A stretch of 21,422 nucleotides of DNA from Bacteroidales bacterium (GCA_900766775.1 CAAFXN010000083.1:1-21422); one strand, 5' to 3'; shown: positions 13,208-21,422, counted from the first letter of the stretch. Notes: generated from the letters alone by a model not told the origin. Program-made: numbers and translations.

Positions 13208-15466
13208 ATGAAAGAAAGTGAGTTTACACAAGCCGAAGAGCAGATGATTCAACGCGAGTTTGAGGCGCTGTTGGATGATTATGCGCATACGATGCACAGA
13301 CAGAAAGTGGAGTTGATAACCCGTGCATTCCATTTTGCCAATCAGGCTCACCACGGCGTGCGCCGCTTGAGCGGCGAGCCATACATGATGCACCCGCTGG
13401 CGGTGGCGCGTATATGCGTGAAGGAGATAGGGTTAGGGAGCACGAGTATCTGCAGCGCGCTGCTGCACGACGTGGTGGAAGATACGGACTACACGGTGGA
13501 GGACATAGAGAACCTGTTCGGGGAGAAGATAGCGAAGATAGTGGCGGGGCTGACGAAGATTTCCGGCGGGGTGTTCGGCGAGCATGCGAGCGAGCAGGCA
13601 GAGAACTTCCGAAAGTTGCTGCTGACCATCTCGGACGACATACGCGTGGTGCTGATAAAGATAGCTGACCGGTTGCACAACATGCGCACGCTGGGCTCAC
13701 AGCCGAAAGAAAAACAGTACAAGATAGCCGGGGAGACACAATATATATATGCACCGCTGGCACACCGCTTGGGCTTGTTCCCGATAAAGACGGAGTTGGA
13801 AGACCTGAGTTTCAAGTATGAGCACCCCGAGATGTACGCGGAGATAGAAGCCAAACTGGCAGCGAACAAGAACGCACAGATGGCGACCTTCGAGACCTTC
13901 TCCGCGCCGATACGGGAGCGGTTAGAGTCGATGGGCTATCAGTTCTCGATAACGGCACGTATCAAGTCGGTCTATTCGATATGGAAGAAGATGATGACCA
14001 AGCAGATACCGTTCGAGGACGTGTATGACCTGCTGGCAGTGCGGATAGTGTTCACGCCCCACGACTCGATGTCGGAGAAAGACCAATGCTGGATGATTTA
14101 CTCGGCGATTACGGAGATTTACCGCCCACACCCCGAGCGGATACGCGACTGGATAAGCACTCCGAAAGCCAATGGCTATGAGGCACTGCACGTTACGGTG
14201 ATGGGTCAGAACGGCGAGTGGGTGGAAGTGCAGATACGCACCGACCGCATGCACGAGTTGGCAGAACACGGACTGGCGGCGCATTGGAAGTACAAGACGG
14301 GCGAGCAGGACGAATCGGAGTTGGACAAGTGGCTGAGCGAGATAAAAGAGATACTGGAGCACCCCGAGAAAGACGCGATGGAGTTCTTGGACACCTTCAA
14401 GTTGAACCTGTTTGCGCAAGAGGTGTTCGTGTTCACTCCGACGGGCGAGATAAAGACCATGCCACAAGGCGCCACCGCACTGGACTTCGCCTTTCTGCTG
14501 CACTCAGAATTAGGCGAGCACTGTATCGGTGCGAAAGTGAACCACACGCTGGTGCCGCTGAGTTATGAGTTGAAGGGCGGCGACCAAGTGGAAGTGCTGA
14601 CCTCCGGCAGCCAGCACCCGCAAGAGAACTGGTTAGACTACGTTACCACCGCCAAGGCGCAATCGTGTCTGCGGGCGTATTTCCGCAGGGAGGAAAGGAG
14701 TTATATTAGGCGCGGAGAGAAACTGTTTCACGATGCGGTGAGCATGATAGAAGTGCCCGTGAACATGGATATGGCGGTGCAGAAAATGCTCAACCATTAC
14801 CACCTATCACTGCCCATTCAGTTGTATCTGCAGATAGGTAAAGGGGCTATCCGTCTGAACGACATGCAGCAGATATTATTCCCGAAGAAGAGTATCTGGA
14901 ACAGGATAAACCCGTTCGCAAGCACAGAGAAGAGCGCCTCCACCGAGGTAAAAGACGCGCAGACGGTGTTGGAGAAAGAGGCGACGGAGAAAGGGAAGAA
15001 GAAATCGCACTCGATAGTGCTGACGGACGAGAACTTAGGGAAAGAGTACGTCTTGGCAGACTGCTGCCACCCGATACCCGGGGACGAGGTCTTGGGCTAT
15101 TTGGCAGAAGACGGGAAGATGTATATCCACAAGATAGACTGCGAGGAGGCGATGCTGCTCAAGACCTCGCACGGCAAGCGGCTCTACACCGCGACCTGGA
15201 ACACCCACCGCGTGCAGTCGTTTGTGGAGACGATAGAGATACAGGGAATAGACAAGTTCGGGGTGTTTATCGATGTGCTGAAGACCATCACCGAGCAGTT
15301 CCATATCAACATGCGGGCGATGAACGTGGCAGCAGACGACGGGATATTCAAGGGGCAGTTGGAAGTGTATGTGTACGATAAGAAGGAGTTGCAAGACCTG
15401 TTTGTCTCGCTGAGGAAGATACCGGAGATAAAGGCGGTGAAACGGGTGAGCACGAGTAATTCGTAA
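13208..15466 (+). CDS. rel: Bifunctional (p)ppGpp synthetase/hydrolase, RelA/SpoT family
   Basis: This 752-residue long-form RSH enzyme makes and degrades the alarmone (p)ppGpp. The hydrolase domain (about residues 20-180) keeps its metal ligands: H48 in HHGVRR, H87-D88 in LLHDVVEDT, and the following E-D-T. This indicates an active hydrolase, unlike RelA of E. coli. The synthetase domain (about residues 240-370) has YDLLAVRIV, YEALHVTVMG and EVQIRTDRMHELAEHG. The TGS domain lies near residues 405-470 (VFVFTPTGEIKTMPQGA), the conserved cysteine region near 618 (DCCHPIPGD), and an ACT-type domain at the C-terminus. The frame extends to a GTG at 13199, but the promoter spacing and the family start favour the ATG at 13208. 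It leads a run of plus-strand genes, and its last codons lie inside a 7-bp repeat array. Confidence 0.95.
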   Translation: MKESEFTQAEEQMIQREFEALLDDYAHTMHRQKVELITRAFHFANQAHHGVRRLSGEPYMMHPLAVARICVKEIGLGSTSICSALLHDVVEDTDYTVEDIENLFGEKIAKIVAGLTKISGGVFGEHASEQAENFRKLLLTISDDIRVVLIKIADRLHNMRTLGSQPKEKQYKIAGETQYIYAPLAHRLGLFPIKTELEDLSFKYEHPEMYAEIEAKLAANKNAQMATFETFSAPIRERLESMGYQFSITARIKSVYSIWKKMMTKQIPFEDVYDLLAVRIVFTPHDSMSEKDQCWMIYSAITEIYRPHPERIRDWISTPKANGYEALHVTVMGQNGEWVEVQIRTDRMHELAEHGLAAHWKYKTGEQDESELDKWLSEIKEILEHPEKDAMEFLDTFKLNLFAQEVFVFTPTGEIKTMPQGATALDFAFLLHSELGEHCIGAKVNHTLVPLSYELKGGDQVEVLTSGSQHPQENWLDYVTTAKAQSCLRAYFRREERSYIRRGEKLFHDAVSMIEVPVNMDMAVQKMLNHYHLSLPIQLYLQIGKGAIRLNDMQQILFPKKSIWNRINPFASTEKSASTEVKDAQTVLEKEATEKGKKKSHSIVLTDENLGKEYVLADCCHPIPGDEVLGYLAEDGKMYIHKIDCEEAMLLKTSHGKRLYTATWNTHRVQSFVETIEIQGIDKFGVFIDVLKTITEQFHINMRAMNVAADDGIFKGQLEVYVYDKKELQDLFVSLRKIPEIKAVKRVSTSNS

Positions 15467-15490
15467 TAGGTAATAAGTAATAAGTAATAT
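15456..15490 (+). repeat. 7-bp tandem repeat spanning the rel stop codon
   Basis: Five heptamers run in register: GTAATTC, GTAATAG, GTAATAA, GTAATAA and GTAATAT. The first unit and part of the second encode the last residues and stop codon of Rel; the array ends 8 bp before the next ATG. Confidence 0.75.
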
Positions 15491-15498
15491 TTTACGAT

Positions 15499-16596
15499 AT
15501 GAAAAAGATTTTGACGACACTCTCTATGGCTCTCGTAGCAGTAGCCATGATGGCGCAACAGCCGGTGATTACGTTTGAGAAGACCGAGCATGACTTTGGC
15601 AAGATTAACGAGGCAGACGGCAGGGTAACGACCATCTTTACCTTCAAGAACGAAGGTATGGAGCCGTTAGTGCTGAGCAATGTGCGCGCCAGCTGCGGTT
15701 GCACCACACCGAAATGGCCGAAAGAGCCCATCGAGCCCGGGCAGACAGGGAACATTACCGTTACCTACAACCCGAGCGGTCGCCCCGGGCGCTTCCAAAA
15801 GACGATTACCATCACCTCCAACGCTACCGAGGCAACGAAACGCCTGACTATCAAAGGTGAGGTGATTCCCAAGCCCGCCAACCCCGCGCAGAACTACAAC
15901 GTGAAGATGGATGGACTGAGTCTGAAAAGCAAAGCCGTACAGTTCGGTACTATTCGCAAAGGCGAAAACGCAAAGCGCGAGATAGAGTACGCAAACTTCA
16001 CGAAAGAGAATATCCAAGTGGAGTTGGCAACCAGCGATGCCGATATATGTCTGCTCTCGCAGGTTACGCTGGCGGAGTTGAAGCCCAATGAGACCGGCAA
16101 ACTGGTGTTTATCTTCGACACGAAAGCCTGCAAGCAGTATGGTCCGCAGACCATGTATGCGTATGTGGTAGTGAACGGAAAGCGCGTGATTGCTGACGAC
16201 TACAAGATTACGCTGTCGGCAGACGTAACAGAGGACTTCAGCAAACTGACCGCCGAAGAGCGCCAGCAGGCTCCTATCATGAGCATTGAGAACACGCAGA
16301 TAGACCTTGGCAAGATAGCAGCCGGCAAGAAACTGAAAGGCAGTTTCACTATAAAGAACAGCGGCACCAATGCCCTGATGATTCGCCGCCTATACTGCTC
16401 GGACAGCCGCGTAACGGCTATTGGTCCGAAGAGCGTCAAGGCTGGTCAGAAAGGCAGCGTAGTGAAGGTAGAGGTGAATACCGTGCAAGACGGCAAGACA
16501 ATGGAGCCCGGCAAGTACGCTCGCGTGCTGCAAGTGATTACCAACGACCCCAACCAGCCGCGCAAGAACGTTACGCTGACTTGGGTAGTGGAGTAA
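15499..16596 (+). CDS. Exported DUF1573 repeat protein
   Basis: This 365-residue secreted protein has a signal peptide ending near residue 20 (MMAQQ) and at least two immunoglobulin-like DUF1573 units. The first (about residues 23-125) carries the family signature HDFGKI then ASCGCTTPKWP, where the cysteine pair is the hallmark. The last (about residues 255-365) repeats the pattern IDLGKIAAGKKLKGSFTIKNSG but has lost the CGC motif. The middle portion (about residues 135-245) may be a further degenerate unit. DUF1573 proteins are common in Bacteroidota and have no established biochemical role. The gap to rel is 32 bp, filled by a heptamer repeat, and meaB follows after 22 bp, so all three are probably co-transcribed. 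Confidence 0.88.
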   Translation: MKKILTTLSMALVAVAMMAQQPVITFEKTEHDFGKINEADGRVTTIFTFKNEGMEPLVLSNVRASCGCTTPKWPKEPIEPGQTGNITVTYNPSGRPGRFQKTITITSNATEATKRLTIKGEVIPKPANPAQNYNVKMDGLSLKSKAVQFGTIRKGENAKREIEYANFTKENIQVELATSDADICLLSQVTLAELKPNETGKLVFIFDTKACKQYGPQTMYAYVVVNGKRVIADDYKITLSADVTEDFSKLTAEERQQAPIMSIENTQIDLGKIAAGKKLKGSFTIKNSGTNALMIRRLYCSDSRVTAIGPKSVKAGQKGSVVKVEVNTVQDGKTMEPGKYARVLQVITNDPNQPRKNVTLTWVVE

Positions 16597-16618
16597 GAAT
16601 CAATTTGTAAATTAAGCC

Positions 16619-17713
16619 ATGGAACATCCTGAAAACGACCAACAATACAAGGGCTTGACCGTGAACGCCGGCGTGGAGAACCTGCCGAGCGTGAACCCCT
16701 ACTCTACTTTCCGCCGCAAGAAACGTGTGCTGCGCGCCGAGGACTATTTCGAAGGAATCCGCCGCGGAGACATCAGCATCTTGGGTCAGGCAGTAACGCT
16801 CGTGGAGAGCAACCTGCTTGCCGACCAAGCCATTGCGCAGAAAGTGATAGAGATGTGTCTGCCCTTTGCAGGCGATAGCGTCCGCGTGGGTATCACGGGT
16901 GTTCCGGGTGCGGGCAAATCGACCTTCATTGAGGCATTGGGCACGGAGTTGTGCCACCGAGGTAAGCACCTCGCGGTGCTCGCTATCGACCCGTCGAGCG
17001 AGCGCAGCCGCGGGAGTATCTTGGGCGACAAGACGCGCATGAACGAGTTGTCCACGGCTGCGAATGCGTTTATCCGCCCCAGCCCATCCGCGGGTTCGCT
17101 GGGTGGCGTGGCACGCAAGACGCGCGAGACGATAGTGCTGTGTGAGGCGGCAGGCTTCGACACGATACTGGTGGAGACCGTGGGTGTGGGTCAGTCGGAG
17201 ACGGCTGCACACTCGATGGTGGACTATTTCCTGCTGCTGCAAGTAACCGGCACGGGCGATGAGTTGCAGGGTATCAAGCGCGGTATCATGGAGATGGCGG
17301 ACGGGATAGCCATCAACAAGTGCGACGGTAATAATGTGGAGCGCGCGCACGCGTCGCGCGTGAGTTTCCGCAATGCGTTGGCACTCTTCCCGCCCTCCAC
17401 ATCAGGATGGAAGCCGGATGCGCTATGCTGTTCAGCCGTGGAGAAGACCGGCATAGACGAGGTGTGGAAGAACATCGAAGACTATGTGGCATTCACCAAA
17501 GCCAACGGCTATTTTGACCACCACCGCACCGAGCAAGCCAAATACTGGATGTACGAGACTATCAATCAGGCATTGCTGGACGGATTCTACAAGAACCCCG
17601 ACATGGAGCAACGGATTGAAGATACCGAGAAACAAGTGCTCAACAACGAAATAAGCAGTTTTATCGCCGCAAACAACCTCTTGACCGAGTATGGCAACCT
17701 CAACCACAAATAA
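16619..17713 (+). CDS. meaB: Methylmalonyl-CoA mutase-associated GTPase MeaB
   Basis: This 364-residue P-loop GTPase is the chaperone that loads and protects the B12 cofactor of methylmalonyl-CoA mutase, an enzyme of the succinate-to-propionate route in many Bacteroidales. The Walker A motif is GVPGAGKS (residues 94-101). The metal-binding and switch segments include AIDPSSERSRGSILGDKTRM and VETVGVGQSE. The base-recognition motif is NKCD, fitting N-K-x-D. An N-terminal extension of about 40 basic and polar residues precedes the conserved core. The mutase genes are not in this window. The last 23 bp overlap the start of dnaB in another frame, so the two are very likely translated from one message. 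Confidence 0.93.
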   Translation: MEHPENDQQYKGLTVNAGVENLPSVNPYSTFRRKKRVLRAEDYFEGIRRGDISILGQAVTLVESNLLADQAIAQKVIEMCLPFAGDSVRVGITGVPGAGKSTFIEALGTELCHRGKHLAVLAIDPSSERSRGSILGDKTRMNELSTAANAFIRPSPSAGSLGGVARKTRETIVLCEAAGFDTILVETVGVGQSETAAHSMVDYFLLLQVTGTGDELQGIKRGIMEMADGIAINKCDGNNVERAHASRVSFRNALALFPPSTSGWKPDALCCSAVEKTGIDEVWKNIEDYVAFTKANGYFDHHRTEQAKYWMYETINQALLDGFYKNPDMEQRIEDTEKQVLNNEISSFIAANNLLTEYGNLNHK

Positions 17714-19262
17714 AAGCACAACCCGCAAACGCTCTCAGCAACCCACGATTATCAAAGTGGGTGCCAACGAGATGGGCAAACTGCCTCCTCAAGCATTGGA
17801 CTTGGAGGAAGCGGTGTTGGGTGCGCTGATGATAGAGAAAGAGGCGTACGGAACGGTGGCAGACCTGCTGCGTCCGGAGGTGTTCTACAGCGACCAACAC
17901 CGACTGATATTCGAGGCGATACGCGCCTTAGCCGCCAAAGAGGAGCCGATAGACATGATGACCGTAGCGGAGAAACTGCGGCAGCAAGGCACGTTTGAGG
18001 AAGTGGGTGGCGCATCTACGTTGAGCGAACTGACCCGCTTGGTGGCATCTACCGCTCACCTGCGTTACCACGCACAGATAGTGGCGCAGAAAGCCACGGC
18101 ACGCGACCTGATAGCCATGGCGGCACGCATAGAGGAAGCCGGCTATGACGAGACGCAGGATGTAGAAGAACTGATGCAGCAAGCCGAGGCGGGTATCTTC
18201 GAGATTAGCCAGCGTTCGCAAAAGCGCGATGTGATGCCGGTGGACGAGGTGATTACCGAGGCATTGCGACGCATTGACATAGCGAGCAAGAACGAGGGTA
18301 ACCTGTCGGGTATTCCCTCGGGCTTTACCAATCTGGATAAGATAACTTCCGGCTGGCAGAAATCGGACCTGGTTATTATCGCCGCCCGCCCTGCGATGGG
18401 TAAGACCGCGTTTGTGCTCTCGATGGCGAAGAACATGGCGGTGAACTACCGCATCCCCGTGGCGATGTTCTCGTTGGAAATGTCAAACGTGCAGTTGGTA
18501 AACCGTCTGATAATGAACGTCTGCGAGATAGAGGGCGACAAGGTGAAGACCGGCAAGATGACGCGCGAAGAGCACAAACGACTCTACACGAAGATTAACG
18601 ACTTGCAGGGTGCCCCACTCTATTTGGACGATACGCCGTCGCTCTCGGTGTTTGAGTTCCGCAGCAAAGCCCGCAAGTTGGTGCGCGAGCATGGGGTGCA
18701 ACTCATCATCATTGACTACTTGCAGTTGATGAACGCACAGGGGATGAACTTCGGCAGCCGCGAGCAGGAGGTGAGTATGATTTCGCGCAACCTGAAAGCG
18801 ATGGCAAAGGAGTTGGATATACCGATTATTGCGCTGAGCCAGTTGAGCCGCGCCGTGGAAGGGCGCACGGGTATAGACGGCAAAAAACCGCAGTTGAGCG
18901 ACCTGCGCGAGTCGGGAGCGATTGAGCAAGACGCCGATATCGTTTGCTTCATCCACCGTCCGGAATACTACCATATCTACAACGATGAGAAATCGAACAA
19001 AGACCTTCGCGGCTTGGGTGAGATAATCATCGCGAAGCACCGTAACGGTGCCACCGATGAGATATGGCTCCGCTTCCGCTCGAAATTCGCCAAGTTCCAG
19101 AATGAGGACGAAGTAGCGGATGACGATTACGGCATACCCGTCGCGCCCGTGGGCAATGCAGACGGCAGTTGGAGCATGGCATCGCGCATGAACACAATGA
19201 GTCCTGACGGAGCCACCGCATCCATGGGGGCTATGGGCGACGATAATGGTGTGCCGTTCTAA
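17691..19262 (+). CDS. dnaB: Replicative DNA helicase DnaB
   Basis: This 523-residue hexameric helicase unwinds DNA at the fork. The N-terminal helical domain begins near residue 31 (LPPQALDLEEAVLGALM). The RecA-like motor domain has Walker A ARPAMGKT (residues 232-239) and Walker B IIIDYLQL (about residues 339-346), followed by SREQEVSMISRNLKAMAKEL and SDLRESGAIEQDADIV. The C-terminus carries a variable acidic and methionine-rich tail. The ATG at 17691 gives a basic, threonine-rich 27-residue extension and overlaps the meaB end; an ATG at 17772 would give a shorter protein starting just before the conserved core. No intein interrupts the motor domain. Confidence 0.96.
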   Translation: MATSTTNKSTTRKRSQQPTIIKVGANEMGKLPPQALDLEEAVLGALMIEKEAYGTVADLLRPEVFYSDQHRLIFEAIRALAAKEEPIDMMTVAEKLRQQGTFEEVGGASTLSELTRLVASTAHLRYHAQIVAQKATARDLIAMAARIEEAGYDETQDVEELMQQAEAGIFEISQRSQKRDVMPVDEVITEALRRIDIASKNEGNLSGIPSGFTNLDKITSGWQKSDLVIIAARPAMGKTAFVLSMAKNMAVNYRIPVAMFSLEMSNVQLVNRLIMNVCEIEGDKVKTGKMTREEHKRLYTKINDLQGAPLYLDDTPSLSVFEFRSKARKLVREHGVQLIIIDYLQLMNAQGMNFGSREQEVSMISRNLKAMAKELDIPIIALSQLSRAVEGRTGIDGKKPQLSDLRESGAIEQDADIVCFIHRPEYYHIYNDEKSNKDLRGLGEIIIAKHRNGATDEIWLRFRSKFAKFQNEDEVADDDYGIPVAPVGNADGSWSMASRMNTMSPDGATASMGAMGDDNGVPF

Positions 19263-19275
19263 ATGACCCTCTAAA

Positions 19276-19332
19276 TCTCCCTTAAAGGGAGACTAAAGAT
19301 AGTAATAGACAAATAGTAAATAGTCAAATAAT
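19276..19332 (+). repeat. Palindrome plus 7-bp repeat before asnS
   Basis: TCTCCCT (19276-19282) and AGGGAGA (19286-19292) form a 7-bp stem with loop TAA and no T-tract, so it is not a standard terminator. Heptamers follow from 19298 (GATAGTA, ATAGACA, AATAGTA, AATAGTC, then a degraded unit) and end 2 bp before the asnS ATG. Confidence 0.6.
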
Positions 19333-19334
19333 AT

Positions 19335-20732
19335 ATGGAAAGAACAGTAATCATAGATGCGCTGAAGCGCACAGATTTTGGAAGTAAAATCAACGTCCGC
19401 GGCTGGGTACGCAGCCGCCGCGGCAACAAGAACGTATCGTTCATTGCGCTGAACGACGGCTCTACCATCAAGAATATCCAGATTGTGGTTGACCTTGCAA
19501 ACTTCTCGGAAGAGCAGTTGAAACCTGTAACTACAGGCTCGTGTATCTCCGCTACGGGTACACTGGTGGAGAGCCAAGGTGCAGGTCAGGCAGTAGAGAT
19601 TCAACTGACCGAGTTGGAGGTATATGGCACGGCAGACCCCGAGAAATATCCCTTGCAGAAGAAAGGGTTGAGCATGGAGTACCTGCGCACCATTGCGCAC
19701 CTGCGTCCGCGCACGAACACCTTCGGCGCCGTGTTCCGCATTCGCCACAACATGGCAATGGCTATCCACACCTACTTCCACGAGCACGGCTATTTCTATT
19801 TCCATACGCCGCTCATCACGGCATCAGATTGCGAGGGCGCAGGACAGATGTTTCAGGTTACGACCAAGAACTTGTACAACCTGAAATACGATGAAAATGG
19901 CAAGATAGACTACTCCGATGACTTCTTCGGCAAGCAGACTTCCCTGACCGTATCGGGGCAGTTGGAAGGCGAGTTGGCTGCTATGGCATTGGGCAAGATA
20001 TACACCTTCGGTCCTACTTTCCGCGCCGAAAACTCCAACACGCCGCGCCACTTGGCAGAGTTCTGGATGATTGAGCCCGAGGTGGCGTTCATCCAAAAAG
20101 ACGAGTTGATGGACTTGGAGGAAGATTTCATCAAGTACTGCGTGCGCTGGGCGTTGGCAAACTGCAAGGACGACTTGGAGTTCCTCAACCAGTTTGTGGA
20201 TAAGGGGCTGATTGCCCGCTTGGAGTCGGTGGTAAATACTGACTTTGTCCGTCTGACCTATACGGAGGGCGTGAACATCCTGCAGGAGGCGGTAAAGAAC
20301 GGCAAGAAGTTTGAGTTCCCCTGCGAGTGGGGCGACGACTTGGCTTCGGAACACGAGCGTTTCTTGGTGGAGGAACACTTCGGCAAACCCGTGATTATGA
20401 CAGACTATCCGAAAGACATCAAGGCTTTCTATATGAAAATCAACGAAGACGACAAGACGGTGCAAGGCACGGACGTACTCTTCCCGCAGATAGGCGAGAT
20501 TATCGGCGGGTCGGTACGCGAAGAGTCGTTGGATAAGTTGAATGCGGAGATAGAGCGCCGCCAGATTCCGATGAAAGATATGTGGTGGTACTTGGATACC
20601 CGCCGCTTTGGTGCCGCACCGCATGCCGGCTTCGGATTGGGCTTTGAGCGACTGATGCTCTTCGTAACGGGTATGCAGAACATCCGCGACGTGATACCTT
20701 TCCCACGTACCCCGAAAACTGCTGAATTTTAA
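19335..20732 (+). CDS. asnS: Asparaginyl-tRNA synthetase
   Basis: This 465-residue class IIb enzyme charges tRNA-Asn with asparagine. The N-terminal OB-fold anticodon-binding domain (about residues 15-110) includes VRGWVRSRRGNKNVSFIALN. The catalytic core has motif 1 around residues 135-165 (IRHNMAMAIHTYFHEHGYFY), motif 2 with FRAENSNTPRHLAEFWMIEPE near residue 230, and motif 3 with GFGLGFERLMLFVTG near residue 435. The asparagine-type reading over the aspartyl enzyme rests on overall resemblance, on SDCEGAGQMF and on the ending IRDVIPFPRTP, which is usual for AsnRS. The gene follows dnaB after 72 bp of repeats, with no promoter seen in the gap. Confidence 0.95.
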   Translation: MERTVIIDALKRTDFGSKINVRGWVRSRRGNKNVSFIALNDGSTIKNIQIVVDLANFSEEQLKPVTTGSCISATGTLVESQGAGQAVEIQLTELEVYGTADPEKYPLQKKGLSMEYLRTIAHLRPRTNTFGAVFRIRHNMAMAIHTYFHEHGYFYFHTPLITASDCEGAGQMFQVTTKNLYNLKYDENGKIDYSDDFFGKQTSLTVSGQLEGELAAMALGKIYTFGPTFRAENSNTPRHLAEFWMIEPEVAFIQKDELMDLEEDFIKYCVRWALANCKDDLEFLNQFVDKGLIARLESVVNTDFVRLTYTEGVNILQEAVKNGKKFEFPCEWGDDLASEHERFLVEEHFGKPVIMTDYPKDIKAFYMKINEDDKTVQGTDVLFPQIGEIIGGSVREESLDKLNAEIERRQIPMKDMWWYLDTRRFGAAPHAGFGLGFERLMLFVTGMQNIRDVIPFPRTPKTAEF

Positions 20733-20755
20733 TCATCCTTAAATAGGAAAATGCT

Positions 20756-21422
20756 ATGAAGAAACTCTTTTTACTGCTTGGTGTGCTGGTGCTGACTACC
20801 ACACTGACGGCACAAACATCTCTGCAAGGAGTGGTTGTGGACGCTAACAAACATGCCATTGTTGGTGCCACGGTTACGCTTGCTAATCAAGACATCTCCA
20901 CTACCACCAACACTGCCGGTGCATTCACCCTACTCTATCTGGAGCCACAAGACGAGGAAGTGATTATCGAGGCGGACGGCTACGTTGCTACCATTGAGTT
21001 GGTGCAACTGCATGCCAATCAAACCAATGACATGGGTGAAGTGGTGCTCCAAAGAGATATCGCCCGCGATGCACAAGAGGAAATCCTTCTCAACTTGTCT
21101 GAGGAAGACTTGAATGACGACGAAGGACGCTCGCAGGCGCAAGCTAGTGCGTCTTCGGCAAGTCAGGATGTGTTCAATTCGCTTACTTCATTTGCTTGGT
21201 CCACAGCACGTTACCGCAACCGCGGCTACGAGCAGACCGCCGAGCAAAACTACATCAACGGCATCAACTTCAACGGTGCCGAGCGCGGACAGTTCAACTT
21301 CTCTTCGAGGGGTGGTCTGAACGACGAAAGCCGCAACAAAGAGGTGGTCAATCCTTTGGAAGCAACCAACTTCGGTTTTGGCGGATTGGGCACTTCGACC
21401 AACTACCTGATGGAGGCATCAC
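20756..21422 (+). CDS. TonB-dependent receptor, N-terminal part (cut by window end)
   Basis: The frame is open from the ATG at 20756 to the window edge and gives 222 residues of a larger outer-membrane protein. A signal peptide ends near residue 19 (LTA-QT). A carboxypeptidase-regulatory-like beta-sandwich follows (about residues 22-100: LQGVVVDANKHAIVGATVTL, then TAGAFTL). A linker (about residues 105-135) is rich in acidic residues, alanine and serine. The plug-like region begins at ASQDVFNSLTSFAWSTARYR and continues through GYEQTAEQNYINGI and SSRGGLND, resembling Bacteroidota TonB-dependent receptors that lack a classical SusC partner. No substrate can be inferred. An overlapping ATG at 20751 is immediately closed by a stop. 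The gap to asnS is 23 bp. Confidence 0.82.
   Translation, partial: MKKLFLLLGVLVLTTTLTAQTSLQGVVVDANKHAIVGATVTLANQDISTTTNTAGAFTLLYLEPQDEEVIIEADGYVATIELVQLHANQTNDMGEVVLQRDIARDAQEEILLNLSEEDLNDDEGRSQAQASASSASQDVFNSLTSFAWSTARYRNRGYEQTAEQNYINGINFNGAERGQFNFSSRGGLNDESRNKEVVNPLEATNFGFGGLGTSTNYLMEAS

Noticed and set aside
16571..17350. Antisense frame of 259 codons opposite meaB
   Set aside because: It is rich in His, Arg and Leu as expected for the complement of this GC-rich gene; meaB has all its GTPase motifs.
19824..20624. Antisense frame of 266 codons opposite asnS
   Set aside because: It mirrors the conserved synthetase core; no family features.

Overview
The window looks like a chromosomal piece of a Bacteroidales bacterium (phylum Bacteroidota). 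The evidence is promoters of the Bacteroidota type (TTG or TTTG, about 20 bp, then TAnnTTTG), Omp28-family thioredoxin-like proteins, C-terminal tails resembling type IX secretion (T9SS) sorting domains, a DUF6029 barrel, a MeaB GTPase, and a TonB-dependent receptor with an N-terminal carboxypeptidase-regulatory-like domain. I cannot place it below the order. I see no tRNA, rRNA, insertion sequence, phage gene or CRISPR array.

Layout. Positions 1-296 hold a small DUF3127 (OB-fold-like) gene whose upstream side is cut off. Positions 565-7218 hold six plus-strand envelope genes: a TlpA-like thiol oxidoreductase, a DUF6029 outer-membrane barrel, an Omp28 lipoprotein, a small secreted protein with a sorting-like tail, and two tandem Omp28 paralogues with signal peptides and C-terminal tails. 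Four of the six carry a thioredoxin-type CxxC. Positions 7328-8881 hold an OmpR-type response regulator and a very short histidine kinase. A bidirectional terminator separates these from a minus-strand block (8953-12708): dnaA, an MCE/MlaD-type lipid-transport protein and an N-acetylmuramoyl-L-alanine amidase. From 13208 to the end a plus-strand block holds a bifunctional Rel (ppGpp) enzyme, a DUF1573 protein, MeaB, DnaB, asparaginyl-tRNA synthetase and the start of a TonB-dependent receptor that runs off the window.

The genes are mostly conventional; the DNA between them is not. Many gaps are built from short imperfect tandem repeats with a fixed period but a sequence private to each locus: 7 bp at 1057, 2817, 2899, 7308, 8034, 10349, 15456 and 19298; 9 bp at 2860; 8 bp at 5799. 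Several touch or contain start or stop codons. The largest array, at 12854-13104 between the divergent amidase and rel promoters, is about 22 units on an 11-bp lattice. It begins as a GAATCACCCAC-type repeat, passes through diverged units ending in CGG, and becomes a purine/G-rich repeat (consensus GGAGGRGAMWG).

Two further points stand out. The dnaA upstream gap has an AT-rich stretch with an inverted pair of DnaA-box-like 9-mers. On the plus strand, C exceeds G to the left of dnaA and G exceeds C to its right, including in minus-strand genes. This is the polarity expected at a replication origin, though it rests on hand-counted samples only. The TlpA/DUF6029/Omp28 cluster reads as a possible envelope thiol-redox or cargo system that I cannot assign to a known pathway.
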